Assembly (NCBI RefSeq): GCF_031846505.1
Contig: NZ_JAVRHP010000001.1
Location: 73,345-137,344 of the forward strand
Length of the DNA: 64,000 bases
Source of the DNA: Autumnicola edwardsiae
Lineage (GTDB): Bacteria; Bacteroidota; Bacteroidia; Flavobacteriales; Flavobacteriaceae
Direction of reading: 5' to 3'
Numbering within the stretch: position 1 is the first letter of the stretch; each line of letters starts with the position of its first letter. Below are positions 9,106-18,410 of this stretch, piece by piece. The notes under the pieces were generated by a model, which did no database searches, was not told the DNA's origin, and saw only the letters and a program-made list of their open reading frames with translations. The position numbers and the translations under genes were made by a program.

Positions 9106-11544
9106 GTGGCTATACATTCCAAAATAAGCTTTGTTTTACTGATACTGTCAGCAGTTGTGTCTACTATACACGCACAGCAAACCGAACCTAAAGGTTTCAA
9201 TATTTCAGGAATAATCGAAGATCAAAATGGTGAGGCAGTAAGTGGGGCCAGTATTACAGCTTCCAATCTTAACCAAAGTAAAAATACCCGATCAGATTCA
9301 GAAGGAAATTACCAGATAAAGAACTTACAGGCAGGAATTTATTTAATTGAGATTAATAACGGCGATTTTATAGCTCACCAACAGATAGCTATAAATCAAG
9401 AAAATTTAAAGTACAATATAGTTATCAACACCTCAGAAAATGAATTAGATGAAGTACTCCTTCAGGCAGAATCATTTAAATCTCAAATGGAAAAAAAAGG
9501 TTTTGCACTTAGCGTTGTAGAAACCGAAGAAGCAAGTATTAGAAATATTCAGACTAACGAATTACTTAATACTACAGTTGGGGTGAAAATTCGCCAGAAT
9601 GGCGGTTTAGGCTCTCGTGCAGAATACAGTTTGAATGGATTATCGGGAAGTGCCGTACGTATTTTTATAGACGGTATTCCAATTTCCACATTTGGTTCTT
9701 CCTACAACTTAAACAGTATTCCGCCTTCGATGATCGAGCGGATTGAAGTCTACAAAGGCGTTGTTCCCGGCCATTTGGCCGATGATGCGCTTGGTGGAGC
9801 AATTAACATTGTACTTAATAAACAATCCAGTGAGAATATTAACGCTTCTGTCTCCTACGGATCATTTAATACTTTCCAGGCCAATGTAAACGGGTTATAT
9901 CGGTTTGATAAGTCTGGCTTTACCGTAAAAGCCTCTGCCTTTCATAATTATTCTGACAACGATTATGAAGTTTCGGGCCGAAGTGTGGTAGTAAAAGGGT
10001 TAGGCGGCCTACAAACTCCTATTACTGCAAGAAGATTTAACGACGCCTACAGATCTACCGGGGGAACGGCGCAAATTGGTTATACCGATGTAAAATGGGC
10101 AGATCGGTTTTTTGTAGGCTTTACAGGTTCTGATGATTATAAGGAGGTTCAACATGGGGCTTTTATGACCGACACCCCATATAAAGGAAGATTTCTTGAA
10201 TCAGACGCATCGCTGGCCAACATAACTTACCAAAAAAATGATTTATTTACTCCAGGATTAGATATAAATGTAAACGGATACTACGGTACGCGCAACCGCC
10301 AGGTAAACGACACGGTTCCTTGGGCTTATAGCTGGAACGGGAAACGAGCGATTAATTATGAAGGTGAGGAATTTAAATATACCCGGCGTTCACAACAAGA
10401 AGGTGGCCCCACGCTTGCTAAAATAAACCGAAATGTAGCCTCTATCAGAACAGGGTTGGCTTACGCTATTAACAATAACCACAAAATTCTGGCAAACCAT
10501 GTGTATAGCGGAATTGACAGGGAAGATAGTGATGAACTACAATCTGTATTAGAAAACACATTTGTAGGAACAAGGGATTTACACAAAAACATTCTTTCTT
10601 TAACCTATGAGTTAAATGCTTTTAATGACAGGTTAAGAGTAAATTTATTTGGAAAATACTACCAGCAAAAAACAATAAATGTAGATCCTGAAATTCAACA
10701 AAATCCAGACGGAAACAGGCAAATTGTGGATGAAGTTGTAAGCAGCAACAAAAAATATGATGGCTATGGTTTTGCGGCTTCTTACGAGCTTACCCCTACT
10801 ATTACTTTATTAGCTTCAGCAGAAAAAGCCGTACGATTACCAAATGAAACCGAAATTTTTGGTAACGATGGCGATAATGTCGTAGCAAACTCAAGTATTA
10901 ATCCAGAGCAAAGCAATAATTATAATCTGGGGTTTAAGCTAGGCACCTTTAACCTAAAAGAACATCAAATTAGCGCTTCAACCAATCTTTTCACGCGAAA
11001 TATTAAAGATAGAATTGGCTTGCCTATCCAAACTTCCTTAAATGTAGATGAAGAATTAATTCTTTATGTAAACCAGGGAAGCGGAACTTCTAAGGGTATA
11101 GACGCACAATTAAATTATACCTATAACAACAATTTCGGTCTTAATTTCAACATATCCCGATTCGATTTAAAAGTTGAAAACAGGGGTGTGGAAATAGATG
11201 TTCCCAATACCCCTTTTTTTACAATGAATGGCAGCTTACGGTATTCATTTAAGGATTTAATCCAGAAAAACTCCCATATAAATCTGTTCTACACCATGTA
11301 CTTTACTGATGAGTTCTCCTACCTGGTTCCCCAGGGATCCAATACCGTAGGAGATGATTTTTTTAAAGTACCTCAGCAATTTGCACAAGATCTTGGGCTT
11401 AGTTATATATTCCCGAACCAAAATTTTGTAATGAGTTTTGATGTTAAAAACATCTTTGACAAGCCTGTTTACGACAACTTATCTGTACAAAAACCAGGAA
11501 GAGCTTTTTACCTGAAATTAAATTATTCAATCAATAACTTTTAA
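9106..11544 (+). CDS. TonB-dependent outer-membrane receptor (siderophore type)
   Basis: Outer-membrane active transporter of 812 residues. A signal peptide (residues 1-24, ending IHAQ) is followed by a carboxypeptidase-regulatory-like domain (about 30-115), a TonB plug (about 130-240, with GSAVRIFIDGIPISTFGSSY and IERIEVYKGVVPGHLADDAL) and a C-terminal beta-barrel ending in KLNYSINNF with a terminal Phe. The GTG start gives the complete signal peptide; the nearest in-frame ATG would lose it. It is divergent from a PchR-like regulator and followed after 24 bases by a DUF4374 gene. In Bacteroidota that pairing goes with iron-siderophore or haem uptake; the substrate itself is inferred. Confidence 0.93.
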   Translation: MAIHSKISFVLLILSAVVSTIHAQQTEPKGFNISGIIEDQNGEAVSGASITASNLNQSKNTRSDSEGNYQIKNLQAGIYLIEINNGDFIAHQQIAINQENLKYNIVINTSENELDEVLLQAESFKSQMEKKGFALSVVETEEASIRNIQTNELLNTTVGVKIRQNGGLGSRAEYSLNGLSGSAVRIFIDGIPISTFGSSYNLNSIPPSMIERIEVYKGVVPGHLADDALGGAINIVLNKQSSENINASVSYGSFNTFQANVNGLYRFDKSGFTVKASAFHNYSDNDYEVSGRSVVVKGLGGLQTPITARRFNDAYRSTGGTAQIGYTDVKWADRFFVGFTGSDDYKEVQHGAFMTDTPYKGRFLESDASLANITYQKNDLFTPGLDINVNGYYGTRNRQVNDTVPWAYSWNGKRAINYEGEEFKYTRRSQQEGGPTLAKINRNVASIRTGLAYAINNNHKILANHVYSGIDREDSDELQSVLENTFVGTRDLHKNILSLTYELNAFNDRLRVNLFGKYYQQKTINVDPEIQQNPDGNRQIVDEVVSSNKKYDGYGFAASYELTPTITLLASAEKAVRLPNETEIFGNDGDNVVANSSINPEQSNNYNLGFKLGTFNLKEHQISASTNLFTRNIKDRIGLPIQTSLNVDEELILYVNQGSGTSKGIDAQLNYTYNNNFGLNFNISRFDLKVENRGVEIDVPNTPFFTMNGSLRYSFKDLIQKNSHINLFYTMYFTDEFSYLVPQGSNTVGDDFFKVPQQFAQDLGLSYIFPNQNFVMSFDVKNIFDKPVYDNLSVQKPGRAFYLKLNYSINNF

Positions 11545-11568
11545 CCACTTATTAAAGATATATAATAT

Positions 11569-12936
11569 ATGAAACGTAAAATTTTTAGTATTAACACGTT
11601 AGCAACGGTTGCAATAGCAACAGGTTTACTAGCTTCTTGTAGCAACGATGACAGTTCTATAGATCCCGGACAGGAACCAATCGAAAATGAAGACGGCAGA
11701 TGGATTACTGTTGCCGCTGCCAGGATGGGGGAAAATCCCGGAGATGGTAACGGAGGTACCTTAATTTATTCAATAAGCAGTGAAGACGCTAAAGACCCAA
11801 CGGTGTCTATAGAGCCTTTTGACAACGGATTTATTGCTCCTTCAAACAGAACTGCCAGGTTACAATCTTCTGAGGACGGAAACACTATATTTAATATTAG
11901 CTATGCCGGGGACACCGGTGGTAGATATACGAAATATAATGTAGAAGGTGGGCAGAACTTCTCAGAAGCTGGTTCTCCAATAAGTATTAGTGAATATGTA
12001 GGTTCTGCCCCAAGATGGATTAAATTATTTGACGGGGACAAAACAGGAGCTGCTGTTTATGTAAATACTCAAAACCAGTTTAATAATAATGGCACTCCAG
12101 AAGATGAGAGCGACGATTTTTATGAGCGTACCGAAGCTACTATGGGTATTGTCACCTTAGATTTAGAAAATTCGTTAATAAAAGAATTTAAAGAATCTAG
12201 CATCCCGCTAAGCGAAGAACTGGAAGCACAAGGGTATTACTTTGGTAGAATTGACATGCCTGTTTTAAATGCTGCAGGCGATAAATTATACATTGGTGCA
12301 CGCCTTAGCAAAGTAGACCCGGAAACCGGAGAAACAGATAGGGACGGCGAAATTTTAGGAGCTAAAACCATTGTATTAGATTACCCATCTTTAGAAAACC
12401 CAACTGTTATTACTTCTGAAGTAGGGAAAGGAAATACCAACGGTTACCGTAGTATCAATGCGTTCTTAGTTGACGGAAGTGTTTACCAGGCAAACCAGGG
12501 CGATCCAAACGGTTCTCATATCTTAAAAATCGATGCCAACAACCAGTATGATGATTCTTACGTATTTAACTTAGATGAAGCATTAGGGGTAGAAGATGCT
12601 TATATTCTTGCCTGGAGACCTACTGCTAGCGGGAAAGCGGTTGTGGCTTATCGCCATGCAGGTTCTGCTGAAGGTGTAGCAGGAGCACAGGGATATTTCG
12701 CACTGGTAGATTTAGAAGCAAGAACAGCACAAAAAATAGAGGAAATCCCATATTCCCAGAATTTCTACTTATTCCAGTACCAGGGCTTTGTGGTTGATGG
12801 AAATGAGGTATACGTAACAGAAGCTCCCGTAGGAGAAAACGGAAATATTTACGTTATAGATACAGAAACAGGCGAGGTAACTAAAGGAGCTGAACTGGTA
12901 AATGATGAAGGAAGCCACTTTATAGGAGTATTTTAA
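11569..12936 (+). CDS. DUF4374 lipoprotein
   Basis: Surface or periplasmic lipoprotein of 455 residues. The lipobox LLASC puts the lipidated cysteine at residue 24, followed by an acidic linker. The remainder has the repeated beta-rich pattern of the DUF4374 family, probably a propeller, including WITVAAARMGENPGDGNGG near the N-terminus. The family is found next to TonB siderophore receptors and PepSY membrane proteins and is thought to assist substrate capture; the reaction, if any, is unknown. It is the second gene of the operon and is followed by a terminator. Confidence 0.85.
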   Translation: MKRKIFSINTLATVAIATGLLASCSNDDSSIDPGQEPIENEDGRWITVAAARMGENPGDGNGGTLIYSISSEDAKDPTVSIEPFDNGFIAPSNRTARLQSSEDGNTIFNISYAGDTGGRYTKYNVEGGQNFSEAGSPISISEYVGSAPRWIKLFDGDKTGAAVYVNTQNQFNNNGTPEDESDDFYERTEATMGIVTLDLENSLIKEFKESSIPLSEELEAQGYYFGRIDMPVLNAAGDKLYIGARLSKVDPETGETDRDGEILGAKTIVLDYPSLENPTVITSEVGKGNTNGYRSINAFLVDGSVYQANQGDPNGSHILKIDANNQYDDSYVFNLDEALGVEDAYILAWRPTASGKAVVAYRHAGSAEGVAGAQGYFALVDLEARTAQKIEEIPYSQNFYLFQYQGFVVDGNEVYVTEAPVGENGNIYVIDTETGEVTKGAELVNDEGSHFIGVF

Positions 12937-12957
12937 AAATTGATTTAGCCAAAAATC

Positions 12958-12986
12958 TGGGGCTGCTTTCCGGCAGCCCCATTTTT
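12958..12986 (+). terminator. Intrinsic terminator after the DUF4374 gene
   Basis: TGGGGCTGC-TTTCCG-GCAGCCCCATTTTT is a perfect 9-bp hairpin with a T-tract, 21 bases after the stop codon. Confidence 0.9.
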
Positions 12987-13060
12987 CATTTTAATCGTAA
13001 AAACCCATAATGGGGCATTTAACAGGATAGTCATTACTAACTGTCACAATCAATATATTA

Positions 13061-13261
13061 TTGATAGCTTATAACCTGTTTTATAGTAAAAAACAAGAAC
13101 CAAAGAAAAAATACACCTTCAGAAAATTCCTGAACAATCTTCATCTTTGTCTGGAGCTTGTCAGCGGTATTATTTTATTTTTAATTTGCCTGAGCGGCAC
13201 CCCCTACTGCAGATATTCTGGTACTTTCAACTGTTGCCTACCCCTTCAAGCATTTCCTTAA
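13061..13261 (+). pseudogene. Truncated remnant of a PepSY-associated membrane protein gene
   Basis: The frame contains KKKYTFRKFLNNLHL then VSGIILFLICLSGT (about 13103-13201). This looks like the first 35 residues of PepSY-associated transmembrane proteins, which usually have LHLWLGLVSGIILF at this point. Here Trp and Gly of that motif have become Cys and Glu, no ATG precedes it, and similarity ends abruptly after LSGT. The frame then runs antisense into the 3' end of the next gene. PepSY proteins normally follow the TonB receptor and DUF4374 genes in iron loci, so position supports a third operon member lost by deletion. Similarity is from memory of the family, not from a search. Confidence 0.6.
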
Positions 13262-14171
13262 CCAGGCTTTGCAAATCGCAATTATGTTTCCATCCCCAAT
13301 CTTCGCGCGCACGGGAATCGTCAATACTGGATGGCCAGGAATCTGCTATTCGTTGCCTGAAATCTGGCTCGTATAGAATACTGAATTCCGGTAATTGCTT
13401 TTTAATTTCTTCAGCAAGTTCTTTGGGGGTAAAACTCATAGCCGAAAGATTATAGGCAGACCTTATTTTAATCTTTTCTGAAGGAGCCTCCATAATGTCA
13501 ATTGTCGCTTTTATAGCATCTTCCATATACATCATGGGCAGCGAAGTGTTTTCTGAAAGGAAGGAAGTGTAAGCACCATTTTTCACCGCTTCATGAAAAA
13601 TTTCTATCGCATAATCTGTAGTGCCGCCTCCGGGCAGCGTCCTGTAACTAATAATTCCGGGATAACGTATGCTCCTTACGTCTACACCATAAATCCTGTG
13701 AAAATATTCGCACCAGCGCTCGCCGGTTTGTTTACTAATCCCATAGACCGTTGAAGGTTCCATAATTGTATTTTGCGGCGTCGCATCTTTTGGTGTCGTT
13801 GGTCCAAAAACGGCAATACTGGATGGCCAGAATACTTTTTCAATCTTTTTATCTTTCGCAAGGTTCAGCACGTTAAAAAGGGAATCCATATTTAGGTTCC
13901 AGGCTTTCATTGGTGCTTTTTCGGCAGTGGCACTAAGCATGGCCGCCATAAGATAAACTTCAGAAATATTGTATTTCTCCACAATCCTACCAATCTGTTC
14001 AGTATTGGTGGCATCGGCAACCTCAAAAGGGCCCGAATTCATCAATTCTGCCTTGCCTTCTCTTATATCACTGGCAATTACGTGCTCATTTCCGTGAATT
14101 TCACGTAATTTCAGGCTTAACTCGGTGCCTATTTGTCCGCTGGCTCCTATAATTAAGATTTTTCCGGCCAT
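13227..14171 (-). CDS. SDR-type NAD-dependent L-threonine 3-dehydrogenase-like enzyme
   Basis: Cytoplasmic extended short-chain dehydrogenase of 314 residues, most like the SDR-type L-threonine 3-dehydrogenases (threonine to 2-amino-3-ketobutyrate) known from flavobacteria. The Rossmann motif GASGQIG lies at residues 9-15 and YGISK at 143-147 supplies the catalytic Tyr/Lys. SSIAVFGP and the RYPGIISYRTLPGGGTTDYA region are typical of that group. The ATG at 14171 (MAGKILIIG) is preferred to the in-frame TTG nine bases upstream. No 2-amino-3-ketobutyrate ligase (kbl) is visible in the window, so the exact substrate remains an inference; a sugar-nucleotide epimerase is the alternative. Confidence 0.85.
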   Translation of the reverse strand: MAGKILIIGASGQIGTELSLKLREIHGNEHVIASDIREGKAELMNSGPFEVADATNTEQIGRIVEKYNISEVYLMAAMLSATAEKAPMKAWNLNMDSLFNVLNLAKDKKIEKVFWPSSIAVFGPTTPKDATPQNTIMEPSTVYGISKQTGERWCEYFHRIYGVDVRSIRYPGIISYRTLPGGGTTDYAIEIFHEAVKNGAYTSFLSENTSLPMMYMEDAIKATIDIMEAPSEKIKIRSAYNLSAMSFTPKELAEEIKKQLPEFSILYEPDFRQRIADSWPSSIDDSRAREDWGWKHNCDLQSLVKEMLEGVGNS

Positions 14172-14333
14172 AGATTTCAATTTTTTGCAAATATATCCAT
14201 TATCACAGAGATTTATGCAATAAAAAACCTTAAACCTATCTTATTTTTGAAGTTCTTCTAATCCTATAAAGGCTAGCCCTTCAGCATAAATCTGGTATTT
14301 TTGTTTTCTTCCGAAGAAAATAGTGATCCCCTG

Positions 14334-14354
14334 AAAATGGCAATTTTCGACCTT
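14334..14354 (+). repeat. Dispersed intergenic repeat, copy A
   Basis: Core AAATGGCAATTTTCGACCT lies in the 269-base gap between the dehydrogenase gene and the lipoprotein gene. The same core recurs at 45890 and 63498, and inverted at 63556. The rest of this gap shows no convincing gene; a 63-codon minus-strand frame crossing the repeat has no recognisable features. Confidence 0.6.
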
Positions 14355-14440
14355 CTGTTTTGTTTCCCGCCGAATTAGCCTAAATTTATATCCGCAATTA
14401 TAACGAAAGGATTTTTCCTGAAAAGCATTCACTATTTTAC

Positions 14441-15025
14441 ATGAAAAAAGTACCCTTTATTTTAGGTTTGTTGTGCCTGGTATCCTGCAAAGACAGGCAG
14501 GTAGAGGATCCTGCCACAACCGAGGTAGATACCACCGAATTTGGAAAACAAATAGAGGTCACTAATGAGCGGGTACAGCTTTTGCCCGAAGCCCGGGAAT
14601 ATGCCGCGCAATGGATTGAATATATTACTGCGCAAAACGAGATCGATAAATTTAATGACGCCACGCTTCGCAAAGTGATGACCAATGCTGCTCCCCTGGC
14701 AGAAATAATGCAATCTTTAGAAAATTCGGTGCCAGATTCACTACGTTCCACAGCCGTAGAGGCTCGTTTAAATGTACTAACCACAAAATCTATGTTGCTG
14801 GACCATGCTGCTTCCAAGCGAAAGCCCAATCCTGAGGAAATAGAGGAGGTCGCAGAAGAAATCCCTTCAGAATTTAACTATCTGAAAATTCAGATGAACG
14901 AAATTTTCCTGAAAACACTTCAGGATTTTGAAGCTGAACTGGATTTGCAGGAGGAAGAGAATGAAAATGAAGTCGAAAATGATTCCGTTTCCCAGCGCAG
15001 CCTCCGAACTTTAAACGACTCCTAG
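14441..15025 (+). CDS. Putative lipoprotein of unknown function
   Basis: A 194-residue protein with a type II signal peptide; the lipobox is LVSC with Cys16. The mature part is mostly helical with a highly acidic stretch (about residues 125-185, rich in Glu and Asn), ending SLRTLNDS. I do not recognise a domain. It is followed after 17 bases by an exported NTF2-like protein on the same strand, so the two are probably co-transcribed. Confidence 0.7.
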   Translation: MKKVPFILGLLCLVSCKDRQVEDPATTEVDTTEFGKQIEVTNERVQLLPEAREYAAQWIEYITAQNEIDKFNDATLRKVMTNAAPLAEIMQSLENSVPDSLRSTAVEARLNVLTTKSMLLDHAASKRKPNPEEIEEVAEEIPSEFNYLKIQMNEIFLKTLQDFEAELDLQEEENENEVENDSVSQRSLRTLNDS

Positions 15026-15042
15026 CCAGTCAATTTTTTATT

Positions 15043-15558
15043 ATGAAGAAATTTATAGCAGTTTGTTTTCTCACAGTAGCCAGCTTTAGTTGCTACGCAC
15101 AGGATTTTTCTAATGCTGAACTTTCTGCCCGGGAGCAAGTAGCACAAACAATTAAGCTTTGGCACCGGGCAGCTGCAAACGCCAATTTTGAAGCGTATTT
15201 TGGATTAATGACAGAAGATGCAGTTTTTATTGGTACAGAGGCGACTGAAAACTGGCAAAACCAAGACTTCAGGGAATATGCAAAACCTCATTTCGACAAA
15301 GGAAAAGCCTGGGAATTTAGAGCGATGCAAAGAAATATTTACCTTGGAAAAAACGGAGATTATGTCTGGTTTGATGAACTGCTGGACACACAAATGGGAA
15401 TTTGCCGCGGCTCGGGAATCCTGGAAAAAAAGGACGAAAATTGGAAAATTAAGCACTACGTTCTTTCTATCACCATCCCGAATGAAAACGTAGATGAAGT
15501 TCTCGCGATCAAAAAAGAAGCAGATCAGGAACTGCAATCCAAACTTCAGAAGAATTAG
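15043..15558 (+). CDS. Exported SnoaL/NTF2-like domain protein
   Basis: A 171-residue protein with a signal peptide ending SCYAQ (residues 1-20). An NTF2/SnoaL-like fold covers most of the rest: a helical start AREQVAQTIKLWHRAAANANFEAYFGLMTEDAVFIGTE (quoted in parts), then strands with GSGILEKKDENWKIKHYVLS, a standard ending of the family. Members range from enzymes to ligand-binding proteins, so no reaction is assigned. The cysteine in the signal region (SCYAQ) is not in a good lipobox. Probably in an operon with the lipoprotein gene upstream. Confidence 0.8.
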   Translation: MKKFIAVCFLTVASFSCYAQDFSNAELSAREQVAQTIKLWHRAAANANFEAYFGLMTEDAVFIGTEATENWQNQDFREYAKPHFDKGKAWEFRAMQRNIYLGKNGDYVWFDELLDTQMGICRGSGILEKKDENWKIKHYVLSITIPNENVDEVLAIKKEADQELQSKLQKN

Positions 15559-15652
15559 TAATCTCTGGCATTAATTCTGCGTAAACAATTCACGCTGAAG
15601 ATATTTACCTTTTTATTACTTTAGCTCAGAATTTTTAAATTTCTAAAACCAC

Positions 15653-17722
15653 ATGAATACACTTAAAAATGTTTTACTGTTTTCTGTTCTTGGCTCGGCC
15701 GTACTTACCGGTTGCAAGGATGATAACAGAACGGCGCAGGCCGAGGAAGAAGTCCGCGGGATTAATCTATCCTATATGGACACTACCACAAATCCAAAAG
15801 ATGATTTTTTTAGATACGTAAACGGAAGGTGGTTGGATTCCACAGAAATTCCTGAAGACAGGACTTCCTGGGGAAGTTTTTATGAGCTTCGCCAAAGAAC
15901 CGATGACGATGCGCTTAGCATTCTTGAAGCTGCTTCTTCCAGCGACACTCTAAACCCCGAAGGTGACCAGGCGAAAGCAGTTCATCTTTATAAAAGTATT
16001 ATGGACACCGTGTCGAGGAACCAAATGGGGATAGAACCTATTAAGCCGTATCTTGCTAAGATCGATTCCATCAACAACAAGGAAGATTTACAGAATTTCC
16101 TTGTGGATATGAGTGAGTACGGCAGTGCAGGTTTTTTCTCCTTTGGTGTTAGCGCAGACAGAAAAAACAGTAACATGAATGCTGCCTACCTAAATCCTTC
16201 AGGATTGGGACTTCCTGACAGGGATTATTATGTTGCAGACGATTCCGATTCTAAAGAGAAGAGGGAAAAATATAAGGAGTACATTACAGAAATGCTTCAG
16301 TATTTAGATTATTCTGAAGAGGAAGCTAGTGCAGAAGCAGAAACTATCCTTGCTTTTGAAACCAGTCTTGCTCAACCCCAGCTTGATAAAGTGGAACGTC
16401 GTGATGCAAGGAAAACTTACAATCCAATGACGTTAAATGAACTTCAGAATACAGTTCCTGCAATGCAATGGGAGGCATTTTTTGAAGGAATTGGTGCAAA
16501 AGACCTGGACACGATTATCATTACCCAACCGGAGTATATGAAGTCCCTTCAGGATATTATTGCACAAAATTCTGTTGAAGACTGGAAAGCATATTTAAAA
16601 TGGAACCTTTTTAATGATGCCGCTTCTACCTTAACTACAGAACTTGAGCGTGAGAACTGGGAATTTTATGACAAAACGTTGCAGGGAGCCCAGGAACAAC
16701 GGCCACGAAACGAAAGAGCCCTAGGTACTGTAAACGGTACAATTGGAGAAGCTCTTGGTAAACTTTACGTAGAGCAAAATTTCCCACCAGAAGCTAAAGA
16801 AAAAGCTCAGGAAATGATTGGAAATATTATTAAAGCCTACGAAAACAGGATTAATGAACTTCCATGGATGAGTGAGGATACCAAGAAAAAAGCCCTGGAA
16901 AAACTGGATAATTTCACTGTGAAAGTGGGTTATCCCGATGAGTGGAAAGATTACAGCGGACTTGAAATTAAAAGTCCCGAAGAAGGAGGATCTTATTTCC
17001 AGAACCTTATGAACGCTCAGAAATGGAGAGTTGAAGAAAACCTTTCAGAACTTGGACAGCCTGTTGACAAAAGCGAGTGGTATATGCCACCTCAAACGGT
17101 GAACGCTTATTACAACCCAAGCTACAACGAGATCGTATTCCCGGCTGCTATTTTACAGCCACCGTTCTACGATTATAAAGCTGATGCTGCAGTAAATTAC
17201 GGCGGAATTGGTGCAGTGATAGGCCACGAAATTTCCCACGGTTTCGATGACAGCGGATCCCGCTTTGATGCTGAAGGAAACCTGAACAACTGGTGGACAG
17301 ACGAAGATCTTGAACAATTTGAAGAGTTGGGGAGCGATCTTGCAGATCAATACAGCGCGATTGAAGTGCTTGACAGTGTTTACATTAATGGTAAATTTAC
17401 TTTAGGTGAAAATATCGGAGATTTAGGCGGAGTAAATGCTGCTTACGACGGACTCCAGATTCATCTTGAAGAGCATGGAAATCCGGGAGAAATCGATGGA
17501 TTTACACCAGAGCAGCGATTCTTTATGTCCTGGGGAACCGTTTGGCGCACAAAAATGCGTGAGGAAGCTTTAAGAAACAGGATCAAGACAGACCCTCACT
17601 CTCCGGGAATGTACCGCGCGTATGTTCCGTTGCAAAATATTGATGCTTTTTATGAAGCCTTTGATATTGCCGAAGGAGATAAAATGTACATAAAACCTGA
17701 AAACCGGGTAAAAATCTGGTAA
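15653..17722 (+). CDS. M13-family (neprilysin/PepO-like) zinc metallopeptidase lipoprotein
   Basis: Envelope endopeptidase of 689 residues that cleaves oligopeptides. The lipobox LTGC puts the lipidated cysteine at residue 21. The N-terminal M13 helical domain begins at TNPKDDFFRYVNGRWL. The zinc site is complete: HEISH at 525-529, and ENIGD at 586-590 supplying the third ligand. Substrate-binding NAYYNP comes before it and the family C-terminus ends RVKIW. Length and motif spacing are normal for bacterial PepO. Monocistronic, with a strong terminator directly behind it. Confidence 0.96.
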   Translation: MNTLKNVLLFSVLGSAVLTGCKDDNRTAQAEEEVRGINLSYMDTTTNPKDDFFRYVNGRWLDSTEIPEDRTSWGSFYELRQRTDDDALSILEAASSSDTLNPEGDQAKAVHLYKSIMDTVSRNQMGIEPIKPYLAKIDSINNKEDLQNFLVDMSEYGSAGFFSFGVSADRKNSNMNAAYLNPSGLGLPDRDYYVADDSDSKEKREKYKEYITEMLQYLDYSEEEASAEAETILAFETSLAQPQLDKVERRDARKTYNPMTLNELQNTVPAMQWEAFFEGIGAKDLDTIIITQPEYMKSLQDIIAQNSVEDWKAYLKWNLFNDAASTLTTELERENWEFYDKTLQGAQEQRPRNERALGTVNGTIGEALGKLYVEQNFPPEAKEKAQEMIGNIIKAYENRINELPWMSEDTKKKALEKLDNFTVKVGYPDEWKDYSGLEIKSPEEGGSYFQNLMNAQKWRVEENLSELGQPVDKSEWYMPPQTVNAYYNPSYNEIVFPAAILQPPFYDYKADAAVNYGGIGAVIGHEISHGFDDSGSRFDAEGNLNNWWTDEDLEQFEELGSDLADQYSAIEVLDSVYINGKFTLGENIGDLGGVNAAYDGLQIHLEEHGNPGEIDGFTPEQRFFMSWGTVWRTKMREEALRNRIKTDPHSPGMYRAYVPLQNIDAFYEAFDIAEGDKMYIKPENRVKIW

Positions 17723-17743
17723 TCTTCAGTAAACTTATAAGAA

Positions 17744-17775
17744 AGAGAGCCGGAGTTTTTCCGGCTCTCTTTTTT
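17744..17775 (+). terminator. Intrinsic terminator of the M13 peptidase gene
   Basis: AGAGAGCCGG-AGTTTTT-CCGGCTCTCT followed by T5 is a perfect 10-bp hairpin, 22 bases after the stop codon. Confidence 0.92.
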
Positions 17776-17906
17776 AGGTGTTATTGTCCGAAAAAGATAT
17801 AAGACCGCTTACGTCCCTTATAAAAACAGTGCGAGCTGGCGAGCGTGATTATGCGCAGGACGATCAGGCGCAGCAAGCTAGCAGGAAGTTTCGATTCAAG
17901 ACAAAT

Positions 17907-18410
17907 TTAAACATTGTTGTTGTGTGTAGGCTTTTTTCCCTTAATTTTCTCAAATTCAAACGGTATGTTTAAGTCAGCTCCCGATACCGTTGCCTTTAAT
18001 TTGTTGTTTTCTGTCCAATATTTTATTTGGTTTGGGAAGTTGATAGAATCATTGATGCAGGTGAAGGAATTGTGGGTAAAGTCAGTCAGTCCAAAAGTTA
18101 TGTCTTTTGTTTCTTCAGGGATTTTCACTATCAAATCCCAAGTGTCATTTTGTTTTATTAGCCTTATTTTTTCCTGTTTTATAGTATCTCCATCCTGCAT
18201 TGTAAACCCAATTCCCGAATAACTAAAGTCAGATATTTTATCCCAATTTTCAAATGTCGTTTTTCCCTGTTCTTCGTTTGTTCGTTCCCACTGTCCTATA
18301 AGCCAATCAAAATTTTCAGGTTTTTCTTGGCTCTTAATTTTGGTGTTGCACGAAAAAGTAAAAAGGGAAATAACAATTGTCAATATCGTTAATAATGTTT
18401 GTGCTTTCAT
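17907..18410 (-). CDS. DUF6265 lipoprotein
   Basis: A 167-residue lipoprotein with lipobox TFSC (Cys21). The mature protein begins with the DUF6265 hallmark FDWLIGQWERT and continues as a lipocalin-like beta-barrel pattern. Function unknown; such proteins may bind small lipophilic ligands. Its ATG overlaps the stop of the sigma-factor gene by 4 bases (ATGA), showing translational coupling. The C-terminal residues PTHNNNV are encoded by the cassette-end repeat, so the natural C-terminus may have been replaced on insertion. Confidence 0.78.
   Translation of the reverse strand: MKAQTLLTILTIVISLFTFSCNTKIKSQEKPENFDWLIGQWERTNEEQGKTTFENWDKISDFSYSGIGFTMQDGDTIKQEKIRLIKQNDTWDLIVKIPEETKDITFGLTDFTHNSFTCINDSINFPNQIKYWTENNKLKATVSGADLNIPFEFEKIKGKKPTHNNNV
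17918..17931 (+). repeat. Left inverted repeat of a three-gene cassette-like unit
   Basis: TGTTGTGTGTAGGC matches the reverse complement of 20047-20060 at 13 of 14 positions. The two copies bracket the DUF6265, sigma-factor and YciI genes. This copy lies inside the last codons of the DUF6265 gene and encodes its PTHNN tail. Confidence 0.55.

Noticed and set aside
14241..14432. A 63-codon minus-strand reading frame
   Set aside because: No signal peptide, domain or ribosome context; it runs across the dispersed repeat (KVENCHFQ comes from the repeat) in a gap between divergent genes.
17778..17972. A 64-codon plus-strand reading frame after the M13 terminator
   Set aside because: It overlaps the end of the DUF6265 gene in antisense, crosses the cassette junction and has no recognisable features.
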